From positions 124,001-188,000 of the forward strand of contig JALJCO010003429.1 in the NCBI GenBank assembly GCA_023101725.1: a stretch of 64,000 bases of DNA. The letters run 5' to 3'. The DNA comes from Atherinomorus stipes. Taxonomy: Eukaryota > Chordata > Actinopteri > Atheriniformes > Atherinidae. The position numbers and the translations under genes were made by a program. The notes under the pieces are model-generated. The model was not told where the DNA came from. It saw only the letters and a program-made list of their open reading frames with translations, and made no database searches. Numbering within the stretch: position 1 is the stretch's first letter; each line of letters starts with the position of its first letter. This document shows, piece after piece, positions 1-13,200 of this stretch.

Positions 1-1680
1 TGTACTGAGCTGAAGAGCTGTATTCGGAGTAAAAATGGAGTCAATCTGTACTGAATATTTATTACATGTATATTCAGTTTTTCTGTTTATCTGCCAGAAG
101 AAATCTGTGCAGAAAAATCAAGGCTGAGCACAGCTGAACTTTTTCTGTGGATCATCGCTGTAAGCACATGAAAGACAAATGTAGTGCCTTGAAAACTTCT
201 TCACCCCTTTAGCATTTTTCTTACAGTGCTGCTATTGGTTTTGGGATTAAAATGAACTTATGCAGGCTTCGTATCATTTGGTGAACAGAACTTTCATTGG
301 AGGGCAGAAAAATATTGGCAATTGTAAAACTATCATAAAACACACACAGAGATACACAAAGAAAATAATAAAACAAGTAGGGCTAGCATAAACTATCATT
401 TTTTAAACAATCTATCGATTATTTTTTCAATGCATTAATTAATCTAACAATTCACTTTATCAGTTTGATGCGATTATTGATTATCTCCCTATAAATTGAC
501 TGAGAGTAATTTATACATGTTCATATACTGTATATATCTGAAACGAAAAAAGAACATGAATAAAACAGGCAGTGGTACAGTAGCTGGCAACCTGTCGGAG
601 TCCTTCCTGAACCATGGGGATTTAAGATTTATGTTAAAAACACACAGGCCTAGCTGACTGGGGGAAAAACCATCTTTTAATTCTTCATTCACATTAAAAT
701 AATAATTTTAAAAAAGTCACCAAAAATACTTTGAGTTATTGAGATGATATAGTATGTAAATTTGGAGGCTGTAAGCTAATACAGAAAGTGTTTTTCAACA
801 CAAAAATAATGAAATAAACATTCAGAATTTGGCATTTATTTTGAACATAGGTCTAGTATCCTGAAAACGTGCATCTTCAATCTGTTAATGCTTAATATGG
901 ATTCCAATCACTTGGAAATTAAATGAAAAATACTTTATCACAGAATTCCAAGATATCACAGACAGATGAAACACTAGCATGAGGTTGAGAATATCTTTTC
1001 GTTTGGAATGTCATGGCTTACACCAAAGGATTTTCACTGTCGACTTAAGATTGAAGGTCTTTAGTAAATCTCAGGAGTTTTACTGGAGTCCCGGCGCGCC
1101 CCCGCAGCCTCGATCGTCAAGTTTGAGATGGTAATCTGCGCTGATTTATAGCAATCTCTTCCAGTCTTGGATTTGTGACAATATCAAACATGTCTGATAT
1201 TATTGCAAGTCGTAGTGACGCAACACAATCGATCACAGTCACAGTCAGATGATCTCTGACGGCAGCGGAAACAGGTCCAACCTCTGGAACCGTCAATACT
1301 CAGAGCACTAGTGTAGCCAGAAAAAAGATATTAAGTGTGCACCAGCAAATACTGGGTGTGTCAAATGTATTTTCAACAGTGTTACACCTCCACGAACATT
1401 CAAAAGACTGTATCTCTCTTAAGTACAACGTTATGAACATAAAACATCTCCACAGATGTGTGCGTTCTGTTGTAATAGTCACCAGTAGTTTACAGCAGGT
1501 CACACATGTGACATGCTTTCAAATAAATCAATAAAGTTCCCGAATAGAAAGAGCATACTTTGCAATCTCAAAAAAAAAACCAAACAAACAAACTAACAGT
1601 CATTGCAGCCCAACAAGACCAACATAGTGAAATATAACACACTCATGCGCGTGGAGCCATAACTTATCCATTACGCATTA
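1..1680. other. AT-rich non-coding stretch, no gene seen
   Basis: Only short reading frames without recognisable domains occur here. There is a poly(A)-like run near 1569-1580 and a small CpG-containing patch near 1090-1270. I see nothing else that can be supported. Confidence 0.5.
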
Positions 1681-1799
1681 TGCATGATCAACAGTTGTTT
1701 AACCATCTGAACACAGTTGTCGGGCTTCGCAACAGAATAAAAGACACAACCACATTGTAGTTTACCTGTGCGCATGCTGAGCAGGAAGGGGAAGATGGC

Positions 1800-2262
1800 G
1801 GCTTGGCATGCCCTCCGTTGCATACCTTGCCACAATCAGTCCAGTTTCTCCGCGAGCTCTTTTTCAAAGACGAGCAGGAGATGCTGTCCAGCCTCTCTGT
1901 GAGCATTGCTCTGCTGGTGGATTTACATAACGTTCCGCAGCGCAACTTGGAACAGGCAGTGTTACCTGAATGCGCAGTAAACAGTCCATGTTGGGAAAAA
2001 CATCTTTGTTGAGTCCCAATACTTCCATTATGAACAGAAACTGATGTCCACTTAACAATTGATAAGTCAGAGGCCCCCAAACCATAAAGCCTACTCTGTG
2101 CGCGTAATGTGTCCAGCTGGCGAAATGCATCTGACGCAGGCAGCAGGGAGGCAGCCTCTTCATTATTCTATAAGTCACTCTAAAAACAGTTGTTCAGGTC
2201 GACCAGCTGTCTGTCAGGAACAGAGAACTCTGTTTCATTACTAACGTTCTGCAATGCTTGCT
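1800..2262 (-). pseudogene. Decayed minus-strand reading frame, family unknown
   Basis: Read on the minus strand from about 2262 downwards, one frame stays protein-like over about 150 codons but is broken by two in-frame stops near 2180-2190. Recognisable stretches are TEFSVPDRQLVDLNN, then after the stops ASDAFRQLDTLRAQSRLYG. An acceptor-like AG precedes the start of the frame. The amphipathic, charged composition and higher GC content than the surroundings suggest former coding sequence, from a gene copy or a transposon. I do not recognise the family. The overlapping plus-strand frame is probably its shadow. Confidence 0.25.
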
Positions 2263-5200
2263 GGGTGACTCTGACCTACAGTCAGGTCAGGAGGTTGCCA
2301 GATGTCCCAGCTGCCGGCACATCTGGCACACTTGTGGTCATAGAAATGCAGAGTTGCAACACGCGTTGACTTCAATGTAAAATCGGTCACCGGACGAACA
2401 CAGCAGCAATCAGATGACTGACAGTAAACGGTAAATAAGCATCAGTGCTGCACAGACATGCTGGTCACTGAATGTTCTCAGTTACAGAGAGCAGATTATG
2501 TTTTGCATTTTTAGTGTTTTAGCTTACTGTTTTGAATGTTTTATCTGTTTTATACAGTGTCTTTATATGCTTTGATAAGGTACTTTCAAATAAAATGTAT
2601 GATGATGATGATGATGATGATGGGAACAAATTGCATGATGGGAAAAAATGCTGAAAGAGTGTAATTCTTGTAAATAGTGTTTCTGCAAGATTCCCAGTCT
2701 TTGTAAAATCTCAGTCTGAGACTGGGCTGAGACTAAAAAGTGTCTTTAGATGTGAGCTAGTGTGAGATATTGGTCTTCCAGGAGTCTTTTCCAAATCTTT
2801 AAAAAGTCCTCTAATGTAAGGGAGGCATTACACTTTAAAAACTCAGAGGAGCCACCTGCGTTAGAACTGGCGCCGCCATCTTTGTTTTGGTCTGAAGACA
2901 TCGGCATGGCATATTTTGCATACATACATACATAATCGATATGTCGTCGCATCGTCCCAGCCCTAGAGAGATAAAGAGATAAGATTATTTCCTCTTCAAT
3001 ACAAAAAGATAAATGTCTTTTACCAGACTAGTTCAAATAAATACTAACTGGAAGTTGGTGTGTTAAGGCTTCTTGTCTTAGACTGGTCTGAATTTTTTTT
3101 TTGAAAAATTAATTTGCAAAGTACCTTATTTTCTATTGAGAGGTATGTTTATATTGCATCTACTGATCTTTACTAGAAAAGGATTTTATGATATTTTACT
3201 AAATATTTAGAGATTAGGTACTTTAAAAGAAAATGGTTTCATTATGTTGTTTTCCCAGTGATAAAACAGATTTTGTGTTCTTTTAGAAAGGACTTATATA
3301 CAGTATGAGTTAAACTGCAAAAAAATAGACTTGATTTAACTTCATTTTGTGTTGGCTACAACATAAAATGTCCAAACAGATCCATTTAAATAAGGTATGT
3401 AAATATAACATGAAAAATCCCAATGTGGATGAATAATTTTTCAAGGCACTGTAAGAAACTACTGTACCTGAAATAAACATCTTCCTTTTACTAGTGACCT
3501 TGTGTCAGAGAAGATATCTGCAAAAAGAAGCTGTATCATTTTTATTTTTAAGGTGATTTTCCATGATTTCCTTTTACTTATTTTGTGCAACGAGGGGTCA
3601 GTATCTTCACGCTGCCTTCAGTGGTTGGAGCTCTGCCAGCTGAACCTACCATCTCTGTGAGGGCCGATGAGGATGGGGGTTCTTATAAATTAATGTCAGG
3701 CATGTTGTTCTTAGTCACAGCCATGTAAAGTCCTCCGAAGCTCCAGTATCCCCCCCGTCAGCAGAAATGACCTCAGGGTTTTGCTGTAATTGCCCTCCAG
3801 TCTCCAACATTAGCTTTTTCTGTGGGCTAAAATTCCTTCAGCCAAAGATGCTCCAAGGTTTTCCTGCATGCATCCTCCTTGCAGCATTCCAGTTGGGTTC
3901 ATGTGTTAGTCCATCCCTCCACCCTCTATATCTTCATTTTGAGTCACTCTTTGGTTGATCTTGTGTGCTGAAGATAATTGTCTGGTCAAAATGTTCACTT
4001 TAACTTTAGATCTCATTTTAACAAAGTCATTATTTTGAAGCAGAAAATGACGCTTCAAGTACAAGCTGCTGAGAAAAGGAGATGCAAAGCATCCCCAGTT
4101 GTCTGAGTACAAGAAATTATGGCCAGGTGCATAAAAATAAGATAGCTATCTTGGATATAACTGTATGTGGAGTATGCAAAGAGGAGGAAATGTGCACCCT
4201 GATTTCTTTATTTTTTCTTCTACTTTATGAAGCTTTGTGTATGGATAGTCGCTCTTTTAATCAATCAGGAATCATTGTAATTGTATGCTCATGCATAACC
4301 TTGATTTCCACTCTCATCTTTAATCATGAATGCAGGCGCTCTCTTAATGAAACATTTACATAAACAATGTTGTTTGTGAGACATGTGTTAGAAGACAATA
4401 ACAAATGGCAAGAAGTTAACGAAGCTAATTATTTGCTGGTTGCTACATAAGATGCCATGTTACCATGTCTCTATTTCAGCAGGGGGTGGGGGATGGGAGA
4501 TGGTGGTGGTGGTGGTGGGGAAGGGAACTTTCATTGTAACACCCCAAATGAGAAGTTGGTCCTTGAAGGTTTAACCCATGTACAGGGCTATTCAATGTAT
4601 TCTTTTAATTTGTTATTATTATTTGGATTTCACAACATACCAGCACAAGCACATCATCACAGACATGTTCTGCCTCTGCAAGTCAGTTTCAATCATCTAC
4701 TTTTATTTAATGCAAAACTTACATTAACATCAATTTAAAGAACAAAACACAAAGAACAAAAACAGAATTTTAATGACTATTTTGAATCAATCAACATTGT
4801 GGAAAAAAACACACATACATAGAAAAAAAACATTGTTGTGGAAAAAGCTATAGAGACAGCGGGGATGTGGGCTTTATGGCCGCAAGTTGGAGATGAACAA
4901 AAATGACCACAAACATTAGCTTGGAGAGCAGAGCTGTGAGCTTTGGCTGTGTGCTCTTTGATTGTTTTTACTTCCTTTTCCATCAGTTAGCGTCTAGTCA
5001 GCTGTTAGCTCTTGCGTCTTGATTGGATGTTGTTCCAGGAGCCTGCACGTGATTTCCCAATGAGAGCAGCGTTTTTGATTTTGCACAGCTATGAACTCTG
5101 TGCATGTTCGAGTCCTCTCGGAACACCACACACACACCACCAGGATTTCTAGTTGCAAATAGTAAACATGTTCAGTATCTAAAATGTTCAGTTCAGTATG

Positions 5201-7430
5201 GGAAGATCAGATGGATCAGATACAATGTTTTTTACAAACATCTGACAGTCGGACCTTTGCTGGCTTTGATCGTAAGGGGAAGATCGGGACATAAATCGGG
5301 CTGATTTCCTTGTAGTGTGTGCCTGCCTTTAGAGTTCGCTGCACCTCGCCTTCTTTTGCCTGCCAGGGCTCCGGACAGGTCATGAGACTGAAAACTATCA
5401 ATTACACCATGATGTTTCATCTCGATGGGGCAGTGAAGGGATGCGGGATATAGCCAAACTGGTGAGCAGAGATCACATGCTCTTGCTATTAGGAAGAGGC
5501 AGAAATGGGAGGAAATTGCTCAAAAGTCAACCTGTAGGAGGAAATGAATGAACTGAATAGACATTCAAAGGACGGGGTGGACCATGGAAAAAGACCAGTG
5601 TTGTGATTATTTTAGGAATGAGGTGATGAGGGTGAACAACAACAAAAGTCCAGAAACCAATGCGGATGTGAGGAAAACATCTTCTTAATTGAACTTGGGT
5701 ATTTTATATATGGCCATGTTACAAAAATAATAATAATAATCATAAATAAAATAAATGTCTCATCAAATATGAAAAAAGCCAGCTGATGTATGGTTGTGTA
5801 TTGTCCTATTTGAAATAAGCTCAACAGAAGCAGCAGATAAACTCAATGCCTTCTCTCCATCAAAACCAGTCATCATGTTCAAAATGGACTTTTTAGTATA
5901 TTTCTCTTGTGTCTCTGGTCTGAAAACATTTTAAGTCACATTTTAGCACTCATCAATCTCCTATTAATGCTTCAAACTGCACATTTTTCCCTCCCAAAGG
6001 GCGCTAGCCATATTTTAATTGGAGAGGGACTTTGAACCTGTGTACATGAAAGTTCAGAATTTGTACGTAATCCAAGTTACCTTGTCCAAACTGCTTTAAC
6101 TCTGGTTATCAGTCCTCTTAATGGCAATTTCAGCACAGACACATTCATTCAGCTCTGACTTCAGTGATAAACACTTGAAATACATAAAAATATTCTGCTG
6201 AGTCACAAAGTGGATTATTTTGTACTAAAGAGTTTTCAGTAGATTTCTGACCATTCACAAACTGTTTCACAGAGATTGGTGCAACACGTTCTACCTGTTA
6301 TTATAACTGAGGGTGAACTGATAATGCCCTAATATATACTAGACCCGACCACATAGACATCCGAATAGTTTTTTAACTGTTCTATTACGATCCAGACTGA
6401 TTAGTGTCCAAATGGTTGTGCTTGTCAGAGCAAGTAAAATCTGAGTAATGACCACCCCTAATAGAGACGCTATGAATCATACAGCTCTCTGCAGAGGCTC
6501 GCTGTTGAACTTTCAGGAATGTTTTATTTCATCTACATGTACTGATGATGGTTAGACATAAAAATGCTTGTCAGAATTATCTGGCAGGCATTCATCATCA
6601 TCATCACAGGGTTTTTGCTTCACGTCAAAATACCGTAAGAGCTGATCACCTCCTTCTTCTCCCTCAATGAATGCCATTCCCCTGTAAAACAGCAGGTGTC
6701 CTTATTGTACATACATAATATCTGAAAACAAAGGGACTTTTCCAGTCTATGTTTCAAGGCTACAGTTTCTCCCAATTACTGCCTGTCCTGGCCTGCTGAC
6801 AGTTCATCTGCCTGCTCTTGCTAAATTTGCAGTGTGTAAATATAACAAATCCCCTGTGGAAATTAATAAAGTTCAGTCACTATAAGAAATTTGCTTTCTC
6901 CAAACATCTACACATCTGCAGTGTTTTTTTTTTTCTTGTTTTTATGAGACTTTTCCAAACACATATCATCTGTGTACTTTAAGCTGCAACATTAAAAAGG
7001 TGCTAAAATTGAATTTCTTCATTATATGAAACAACTAAAGCCAACTGTGACCATAATCAGCACATGAAAGTGCTGCATGTTAACACTGGCTATGATATAA
7101 GGTTGGATAATCATCATTCACATGATAAATTCAGCTGCTTTTTAATAGCTGTGTGTCTTAGAAATGTTGCTCTTTAAAGGTGAAAACTTAACTTAAAGGA
7201 ATGTTTCTCACTACTGAGAGTAAAAAATGCTTCTAGCCATCCGTTTAATATAAAGTATCAGGGGTAGGAGGCATCTTTTGTAATGCATTTGACACTGATG
7301 TCATTTTGCTTTAATCTGCATAATTTTGCAGGGCAAAATCAAGTTTCATCTAATATCTAAAGCAGTTATCATTTACAGGGATCAGACAAATCTATAAGTA
7401 AATGAATAGATTTGCTGTGCAGCGTGGCAG
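2263..7430. other. Gene-poor interval, no supported gene
   Basis: No frame shows a known domain or a convincing run of exons. Minor features are a G-rich tract at 4482-4528, an (AAT)n-like run near 5727-5745 and T-runs near 3096 and 6923. The sequence at 2920-2965 ends in a hAT-like terminus (CCCAGCCCTAG), so part of this interval is probably an old DNA transposon. Confidence 0.45.
2599..2622. repeat. (ATG)n trinucleotide microsatellite
   Basis: About eight uninterrupted GAT/ATG units, directly after an AATAAA-containing AT-rich stretch. Confidence 0.8.
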
Positions 7431-7431
7431 A

Positions 7432-7437
<6 letters not shown>

Positions 7438-7462
<25 letters not shown>
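7438..7462. repeat. (CA)n dinucleotide microsatellite
   Basis: About twelve AC units in a row. It explains the THTHTHTH and VCVCVC tracts in the overlapping reading frames, which are not real proteins. Confidence 0.9.
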
Positions 7463-8570
7463 TCAGCCTGCATGAGTTCTTTTTGCTTTGTTGCCACTTG
7501 CCAGGCCGACAGAAACAACTTAATTACACCGAAAGATTGCACAATTACACTGGGTGGCAGAACAAGTTGGTAAAAAGTGAAATTATAATTGCTCATCCTC
7601 CTGTACTTTAATGAAAAGTGACAAGTTGCTCCTTTGCTAAAATTGTTGTAAAGCTTCTGCTTCCTTTTCCAGGCATTTATGTTGTGGATTTTCAAAGATT
7701 TTTTCGTGCATTAACAGCCTTTACTGGAAAGGGGTTGGAGAGAAAGAGGGGTGAAAATGGTCAAGACTCCAACAGGTCAACAGGACTGAGGAGTTTCAGC
7801 ATCGGTATGAACTGCATGCTCATCCAGGGAAGCCACCTGATACCCTGACATCTAATTAAAAGAGTTACAGAGGGGGGGAAAAGTATTGAACACGTCAACG
7901 TTTTTCTCAAAAAATGTATTTCTAGTCGAGCTATTGACATGAAATTTTCACCAGATGTCGGCAACAACCCAAGTTGCACACATAAGAAATCCGAAAATTT
8001 GGGTCCATAAATTAAGTTATGTGTAATATAATGAAATGAAGCAAGGAATAAGTATTGAATACATTCACTGAAGTTTATTTAATATTTGGGTTTTTGCACT
8101 TTGTTGGTGATTACAGCCTCTAGAGGCCTCATGTATGAAGAAACCAGTGGAATGCATTGCTCAGGTGTGATTTTGGCCCATTCTTCCACACAAACTGCTT
8201 TCAAAGGTTCTGGGAGTCTCTTTTGTAAACTCGGATCTTCAGTTCTTTCCAAAGATTTTAAATTGGATTTAGTTGACTGGGCCGTTCTAGCAGCTTTATT
8301 TTGTTTTTCTTAAACAAGTTGAGTGTTTTATTGGCTGTGTGCTTGAGATTGTTGTCTTGCTGAAAGATCCAGCCTCTTTTCATCTTCATCAGCTGCAGAT
8401 GGCAGCAGATTCTGGTCTAGAATGTCTCTCTACTTTTCTCCATTCATTCTTCCGTCAATGACACGAAGTCTGCCAATACCACATGCTGAAAAACAGCCCC
8501 CCCACCATGATGTTCCCACCGACAAACTTCACTGTTGGGATGCTTTTCTGTTTTTGTTTTTTTTGTTGTA

Positions 8571-8618
8571 GTACTGCGCTTGAGCCCCCCCAAGTGGGGG
8601 GGCTCAAGTGCGGTACTT
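8571..8618. repeat. Near-perfect 22-bp-arm GC-rich palindrome
   Basis: The arms read AGTACTGCGCTTGAG plus seven C, then a 4-base AAGT loop, then seven G plus CTCAAGTGCGGTACT, with only two mismatches. It sits inside the dead Tc1 transposase, between the parts coding for HVRR and PTVKF, where Tc1 proteins have no such insert. Confidence 0.85.
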
Positions 8619-8720
8619 CTCCGAACATGTTGTGTCTTATGACATCCGAAGAGTTCAATTTTGTTTGATGTTGTGTTGCAAACTTCAAACAAGTATCAAC
8701 GTGCTTTTTCTTCAGAAAAC

Positions 8721-8922
8721 CAGTCCCTCCAGAAAGTTGCAATGCTGCAGTTGTAACTATAAAACTAAACACAAAGGGGTGAAATATAAACAATATAAAA
8801 TGTAGCAATCTCAAATTTCTTATCTCAGCAGGAGAACAAGTTTTGCTGCTTTAATAATTTGTCTTTGGTTGAATTTCTGTTAATATTTGAAATTGGAGCA
8901 TTGCAACTTTCTGGAGGGACTG
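8721..8922. mobile_element. Small MITE nested in the Tc1 element
   Basis: A 202-bp element with terminal inverted repeats of about 26 bp starting CAGTCCCTCCAGAAAGTTGC and ending with its complement GGGACTG. It is flanked by the direct repeat GAAAAC (8715-8720 and 8923-8928). Removing the element and one repeat restores the Tc1 frame from CFLKKKHVD onwards, so the insertion came after the Tc1. The superfamily is uncertain: the ends look hAT-like but the visible duplication is only 6 bp. Confidence 0.8.
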
Positions 8923-10201
8923 GAAAACAGAGTTTTGCATGGTGCATGAAGGCCATGGTGGTTGGGTGCATTACTTCTAGTTTTCTCTGAAACTACTGAT
9001 TCCAGGTCTTCATTAAGCTCTCCACTAGTGGTCCTGAGCTGTTGGAGAACCTTTCTGATTATTGTTCCGACTCCTCTGTCTCAAATCTTGTGAGGAGCAC
9101 CTGGCCGTGGCCGATTTATGACGATGCCGTGTTCTTACCACTTCCGAATGATGGTCCCAATGGAGCTCACCGGAACTTTCAGAAGTTTAGAAATGCACCT
9201 GGAACCAATGCCTTCAGTATGTTGCATGGGTCTTTAGACAGCTCTTTGCTTTTACCCATCATGAAATGCTTCTTGTCTGACACCTTGGTGATGAGAAACC
9301 CTTTTAAAGGCATTAATCAGGACTAAACCAGCTGATATTACGTTGCACTGATAGGGACAGGATTACTTTCTAAATACTGACATATTCCAGTTGCTATTTT
9401 AGCTTTCCATAACTTTTTGCGCCTTCATTTCTCCACGCGTTCAATGCTTTTTCCCTGTGTCACATTACTCATAACTTAATTTATGGACATAAATGTTCGG
9501 ATTTCTTTGTATGTGTGCATTAACAATTATGTGCAAACGTTAGAGCTATGCCTCATTTCATTATAGTTTGCTTTTAAGAAAATGTTCCTGAGCAATACCT
9601 CCCAGGCTTATGAGGGTCTTCTGTGGAATCAAAGTGCTTTTCTATGCATCACACAGAGTTTAGCAAAGATGCATTTTCCTGCTGTGAATTAAACAGGTGC
9701 TGATCAGTGCTCTCAGTGGTTAATAGGTCTAAAATGTTGATTTGTTAATTCTAACACTTAAACTTCTTCCCCACTACCTATCCACCCCCCGCTCCCCCTT
9801 ATACACCCCAAGAAAAGTAGCAGCTCATTTGTCTAGAAATTGGGCAATATAGCTTTTACTCTTCTTTTTAAGCACTCACCCATTCCAGGGCAGGTCTGCT
9901 CATGTTCAGGTGTAAATCTGACACCACACCACCAACACTTGGAGCTTCCTTTAAACTGGAGAGAGCGAGAGCGTTTTTTTCATTCAAGACGTCCTCTGCA
10001 GCTGTATTTCCTGACATAAGATCTAATTTAAGCACAGCAGAAAGAAATAAACCAGGTGTTTGTTCAGAGGAGCGCTTTGGTACGTAGAGACAAATGTTTT
10101 GTTTTTTGTTCAGCAAGAAATATTTTTGTGTTTTTTGTCTTCATCTGGATAATCTACCATAATGTGGTAATTAATTACTGATGTGATTGCAGATTGGAGC
10201 A

Positions 10202-13200
10202 ATGACATTCTCCGGTGCTTCAGGGATGCATCATGGTTTTGCCTGGGTTGCCGTTTTCTGCTTCGCCTCGGTTGTCAGTGTTGCTGGTGAGTCTGTTAAA
10301 GTATGAAAACTGTATGAAAGACATAAATCAGTTCATTTGAATTTTGTGTTATCTATTAAGCATTTTATGCAGACAGCCTCATAAAATGTGTGATTTTTGT
10401 TGAATGTGGACACACTTCTTTGTAACAAAAAAGTGTGTGAGAGAATGAAGGGACCTCCAGGTGAAGCAGTATTATTTTATAAATGATCATATTAATGTAA
10501 GTAACTGCCTGATTTTTGTTTTAGTTTTGTTTTGGTGAGATTTTTCTTTTTTTTTTTTTTTTATTCAATTTAACATTATTCAAATCAGTGGTTCCCAACC
10601 TGTGGTTCAAGACCTCCTCCTCAAGGCCAACTGTCCTGCAGACTTTCAGTGTTTCCCTGCTTCAACAAACCTGCTTCAGAGTAATGACTCGCTACAAGGG
10701 CGTAACTTTGGGTCCATATTGGGGGGTCGGATTCTTTGCCTGTTTATTTAGTTATTTAATCATATGCATTTGTAAAACAAGTCAGGGTAATTTGGTGTCT
10801 GTATAAGAGACACAGTATATTGTGATACTTTTCCTTTTTCCTTTTGGATAAATAGTAAACTTAGTTATTTACTTTTCACTGCTATAATCAGCCCCATTAC
10901 AGGACAGTGAACAGAGATATATAATACATACTGCTGGCCTATGTAGTTTCTTACTTTTATGCAATTAAAACTTGAATTGTAAAATCTGTGAAACTTTCCT
11001 ATGAAGTCAAAACACATCAAAGACATCCATGCAGAAGAGCATTAAACAGCTTCTAGAACAAATATGTTACTGTGAGTTTTGCATTACTATTCTTTTAACA
11101 TTTATTAAATATATAAATATGATACAAGGTTCCATGATAATGATAATGATCCATTGAGCTGCCCTTTACATCATGGGATCTTAAGGGCTAAATTTTCAAG
11201 TGCCAACATGTCTTTTGGGGGTGTGAGAATGACGGCCAGTGACCCCCTTTGTGCTGAAATAGACACATGGTAACGTGGCATCAAATGCACTGTAGCTACA
11301 AGAATCTAATATTCATTAATACATTTAATTTCAAAACAAGCTCAGAATGCATGAACAACCTTAAAGTGCAGAGTGTTCATGCACCTGTAACAGGTAACCT
11401 CCCCATTACTGACACATGATATAATAAATAATTAATTATTATAATTAATAAACTAAATTATCATATGATAACTAAACGCTGTGAAGTCACGTCGCATTTC
11501 TAAAATTCATACAGAAGTAAATCACGCGCATCCCAGATAGTGAGGACTGGTGCTGGATGCAGAGCCGGTTTGGACCTTCAAGGGGCCCTAGGCAAAATTC
11601 TGGTAAGGGGCCCTCCTAACGGAACAGCAAAAACTTTCAATAGTTGCACATGACACCCAGTGCTTTAAACATAAAAATATATATTTGCACATCTGTGGAT
11701 GTGCCTGCATTGGATGATAAAGCTGGCTCCTCTGTTCCTGTCCTAGATGAACCTGCTCTGTTGTGCTGCTGCTTGTCGGAGAAAACTTAAGCACAGCACC
11801 TGTTATATGGATACTAATATTAATTCTCTCCATAAATTGGCTGTGCTTGTTTTACTTTCATATACTTCAAATGTAGGCAATTATTTATATTATCATTTAT
11901 CATACAAATCATTATATTAGCACCATTGTCAGAATATTTTGTGAACTTCAGTTCTTATATTCTTAGAAAATATCTGCATTAAGTTGTCCTCAAAATATTC
12001 ATACCCGCCAATTAAAGAAGGAAAAAATAAGTGAAATAAGTTGAAATTGACAAAAGTAATGATAAATAAAAATTCTATGAAAATTATGTTGATTTTTAAT
12101 TGTGGTTTGACAGAAATATTAAAAACAAACACACAAGAAATAAAACAAGTAAACAAGCATGATGGGGCTCTGAAGCTAAAATGTTGTTGAGCGACACTGA
12201 GACAATCACTGTCATCAGGTGTTTTCTGTAATGTTCAAAAAGACTTTACACCTGCTGACAGGTATTTTGGTCCACTGTTCATGAGAAAAGTGCTTGATGT
12301 GTTGGAACAGTTTTGTTTGTTTGTTTGTTTTAAATGATATTTTCAAAAATTAAAATCAATATTTTCCTTACTTATTTAATTTTTTTTTAAAAATTATTTT
12401 GTTTTGTTGTTGATATTTGAATTCTATTGTGAATTGCTTTCTTTAATTGGAGGGTATAAATAATTTTGAGGGACTGTATATTCGTGGTTTCAGCTAAAAA
12501 ATTTGTGTTTTTTCTTTTTGTTTGGTAGCAAGTGTACTCAGGGCAGAAGATGCACAGGGAGACCGGAGCCCCCCCCCTAGGTCAAACTGTACGAGTGCCT
12601 CCCATTCTCCCACCGAGAGCAGACAGTTACCTGACTGCTGTTCCTGCGGTTCTTCTCATGTTCTCTCCTTTTCTCCTTTAACTCCGCTTCATCTCTCACT
12701 TCTCTCCAGCCTGATGTGCTGGAAATGCGGGACACATGCGCGACCGGGCAGTGACGTCGTCACGTTGTTTTTTTTGTTTTTTTTTATCCCTTCACGGGGC
12801 CTTTATGAGTTTGCGGGGCCCTACGCAACGTGCGTAGTGTGCGTATGGGTGAACCGGTACTGGCTGGATGAAAGTGAAATATAGTGAAGAACGGCCGAAA
12901 CGTCACAGCATTAAAAAAACAAACAAACAAACAAGCAAACAACAACTTTGGGGTTTTTGCTTGCATTTCTAAACTTCAGCATGGATCATGTCTGATCCAG
13001 TTTCATCCATGAGACGCGACCAGGAGAGGAAGGCGATCAAAACGGTGAAACTGCAATTGAAGGTGCTGCGTTAGAGAAGCTGGGAAATAACAGTTTGATA
13101 GCTAACAGGGATAACTACATGTGGGCTTGTTAGAAAGAATAATGAAACAATATAAATAAACTTGGGGAGGTGTCTTCTAAAATACACCGGCCCCTGGTGG

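Larger units (their letters stand above)
7868..9510 (-). mobile_element. Tc1-like DNA transposon, transposase inactivated
   Basis: The left end is TA followed by CAGAGGGGGGG. The left inverted repeat carries two direct-repeat sites of the type AAGTATTGAA (near 7881 and 8051), as in IR/DR Tc1 elements. The region 7967-8060 is matched in reverse at about 9430-9520; the outer right end looks truncated. The minus strand encodes Tc1 transposase pieces in order: a helix-turn-helix part with GTIIRKW and NRPRPGAP (about 9200-9100), HGLHA (about 8960), KIELFG (about 8660), GGNIMV (about 8510), FQQDN and KHTA (about 8350) and ERPSQLNPI with NLW (about 8270). Several stops and frameshifts make it non-functional. 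It is interrupted by a palindrome (8571-8618) and a MITE (8721-8922). Confidence 0.85.

Noticed and set aside
12300..12480. A separate small transposon inside hAT copy 1
   Set aside because: The text has T-rich runs and a GAGGGTATAAATA motif but no terminal repeats or target duplication I could confirm.
12522..12884. 120-codon plus-strand frame as a gene
   Set aside because: It lies wholly inside hAT copy 1, is low-complexity and Ser/Pro/Phe-rich, and shows no domain.
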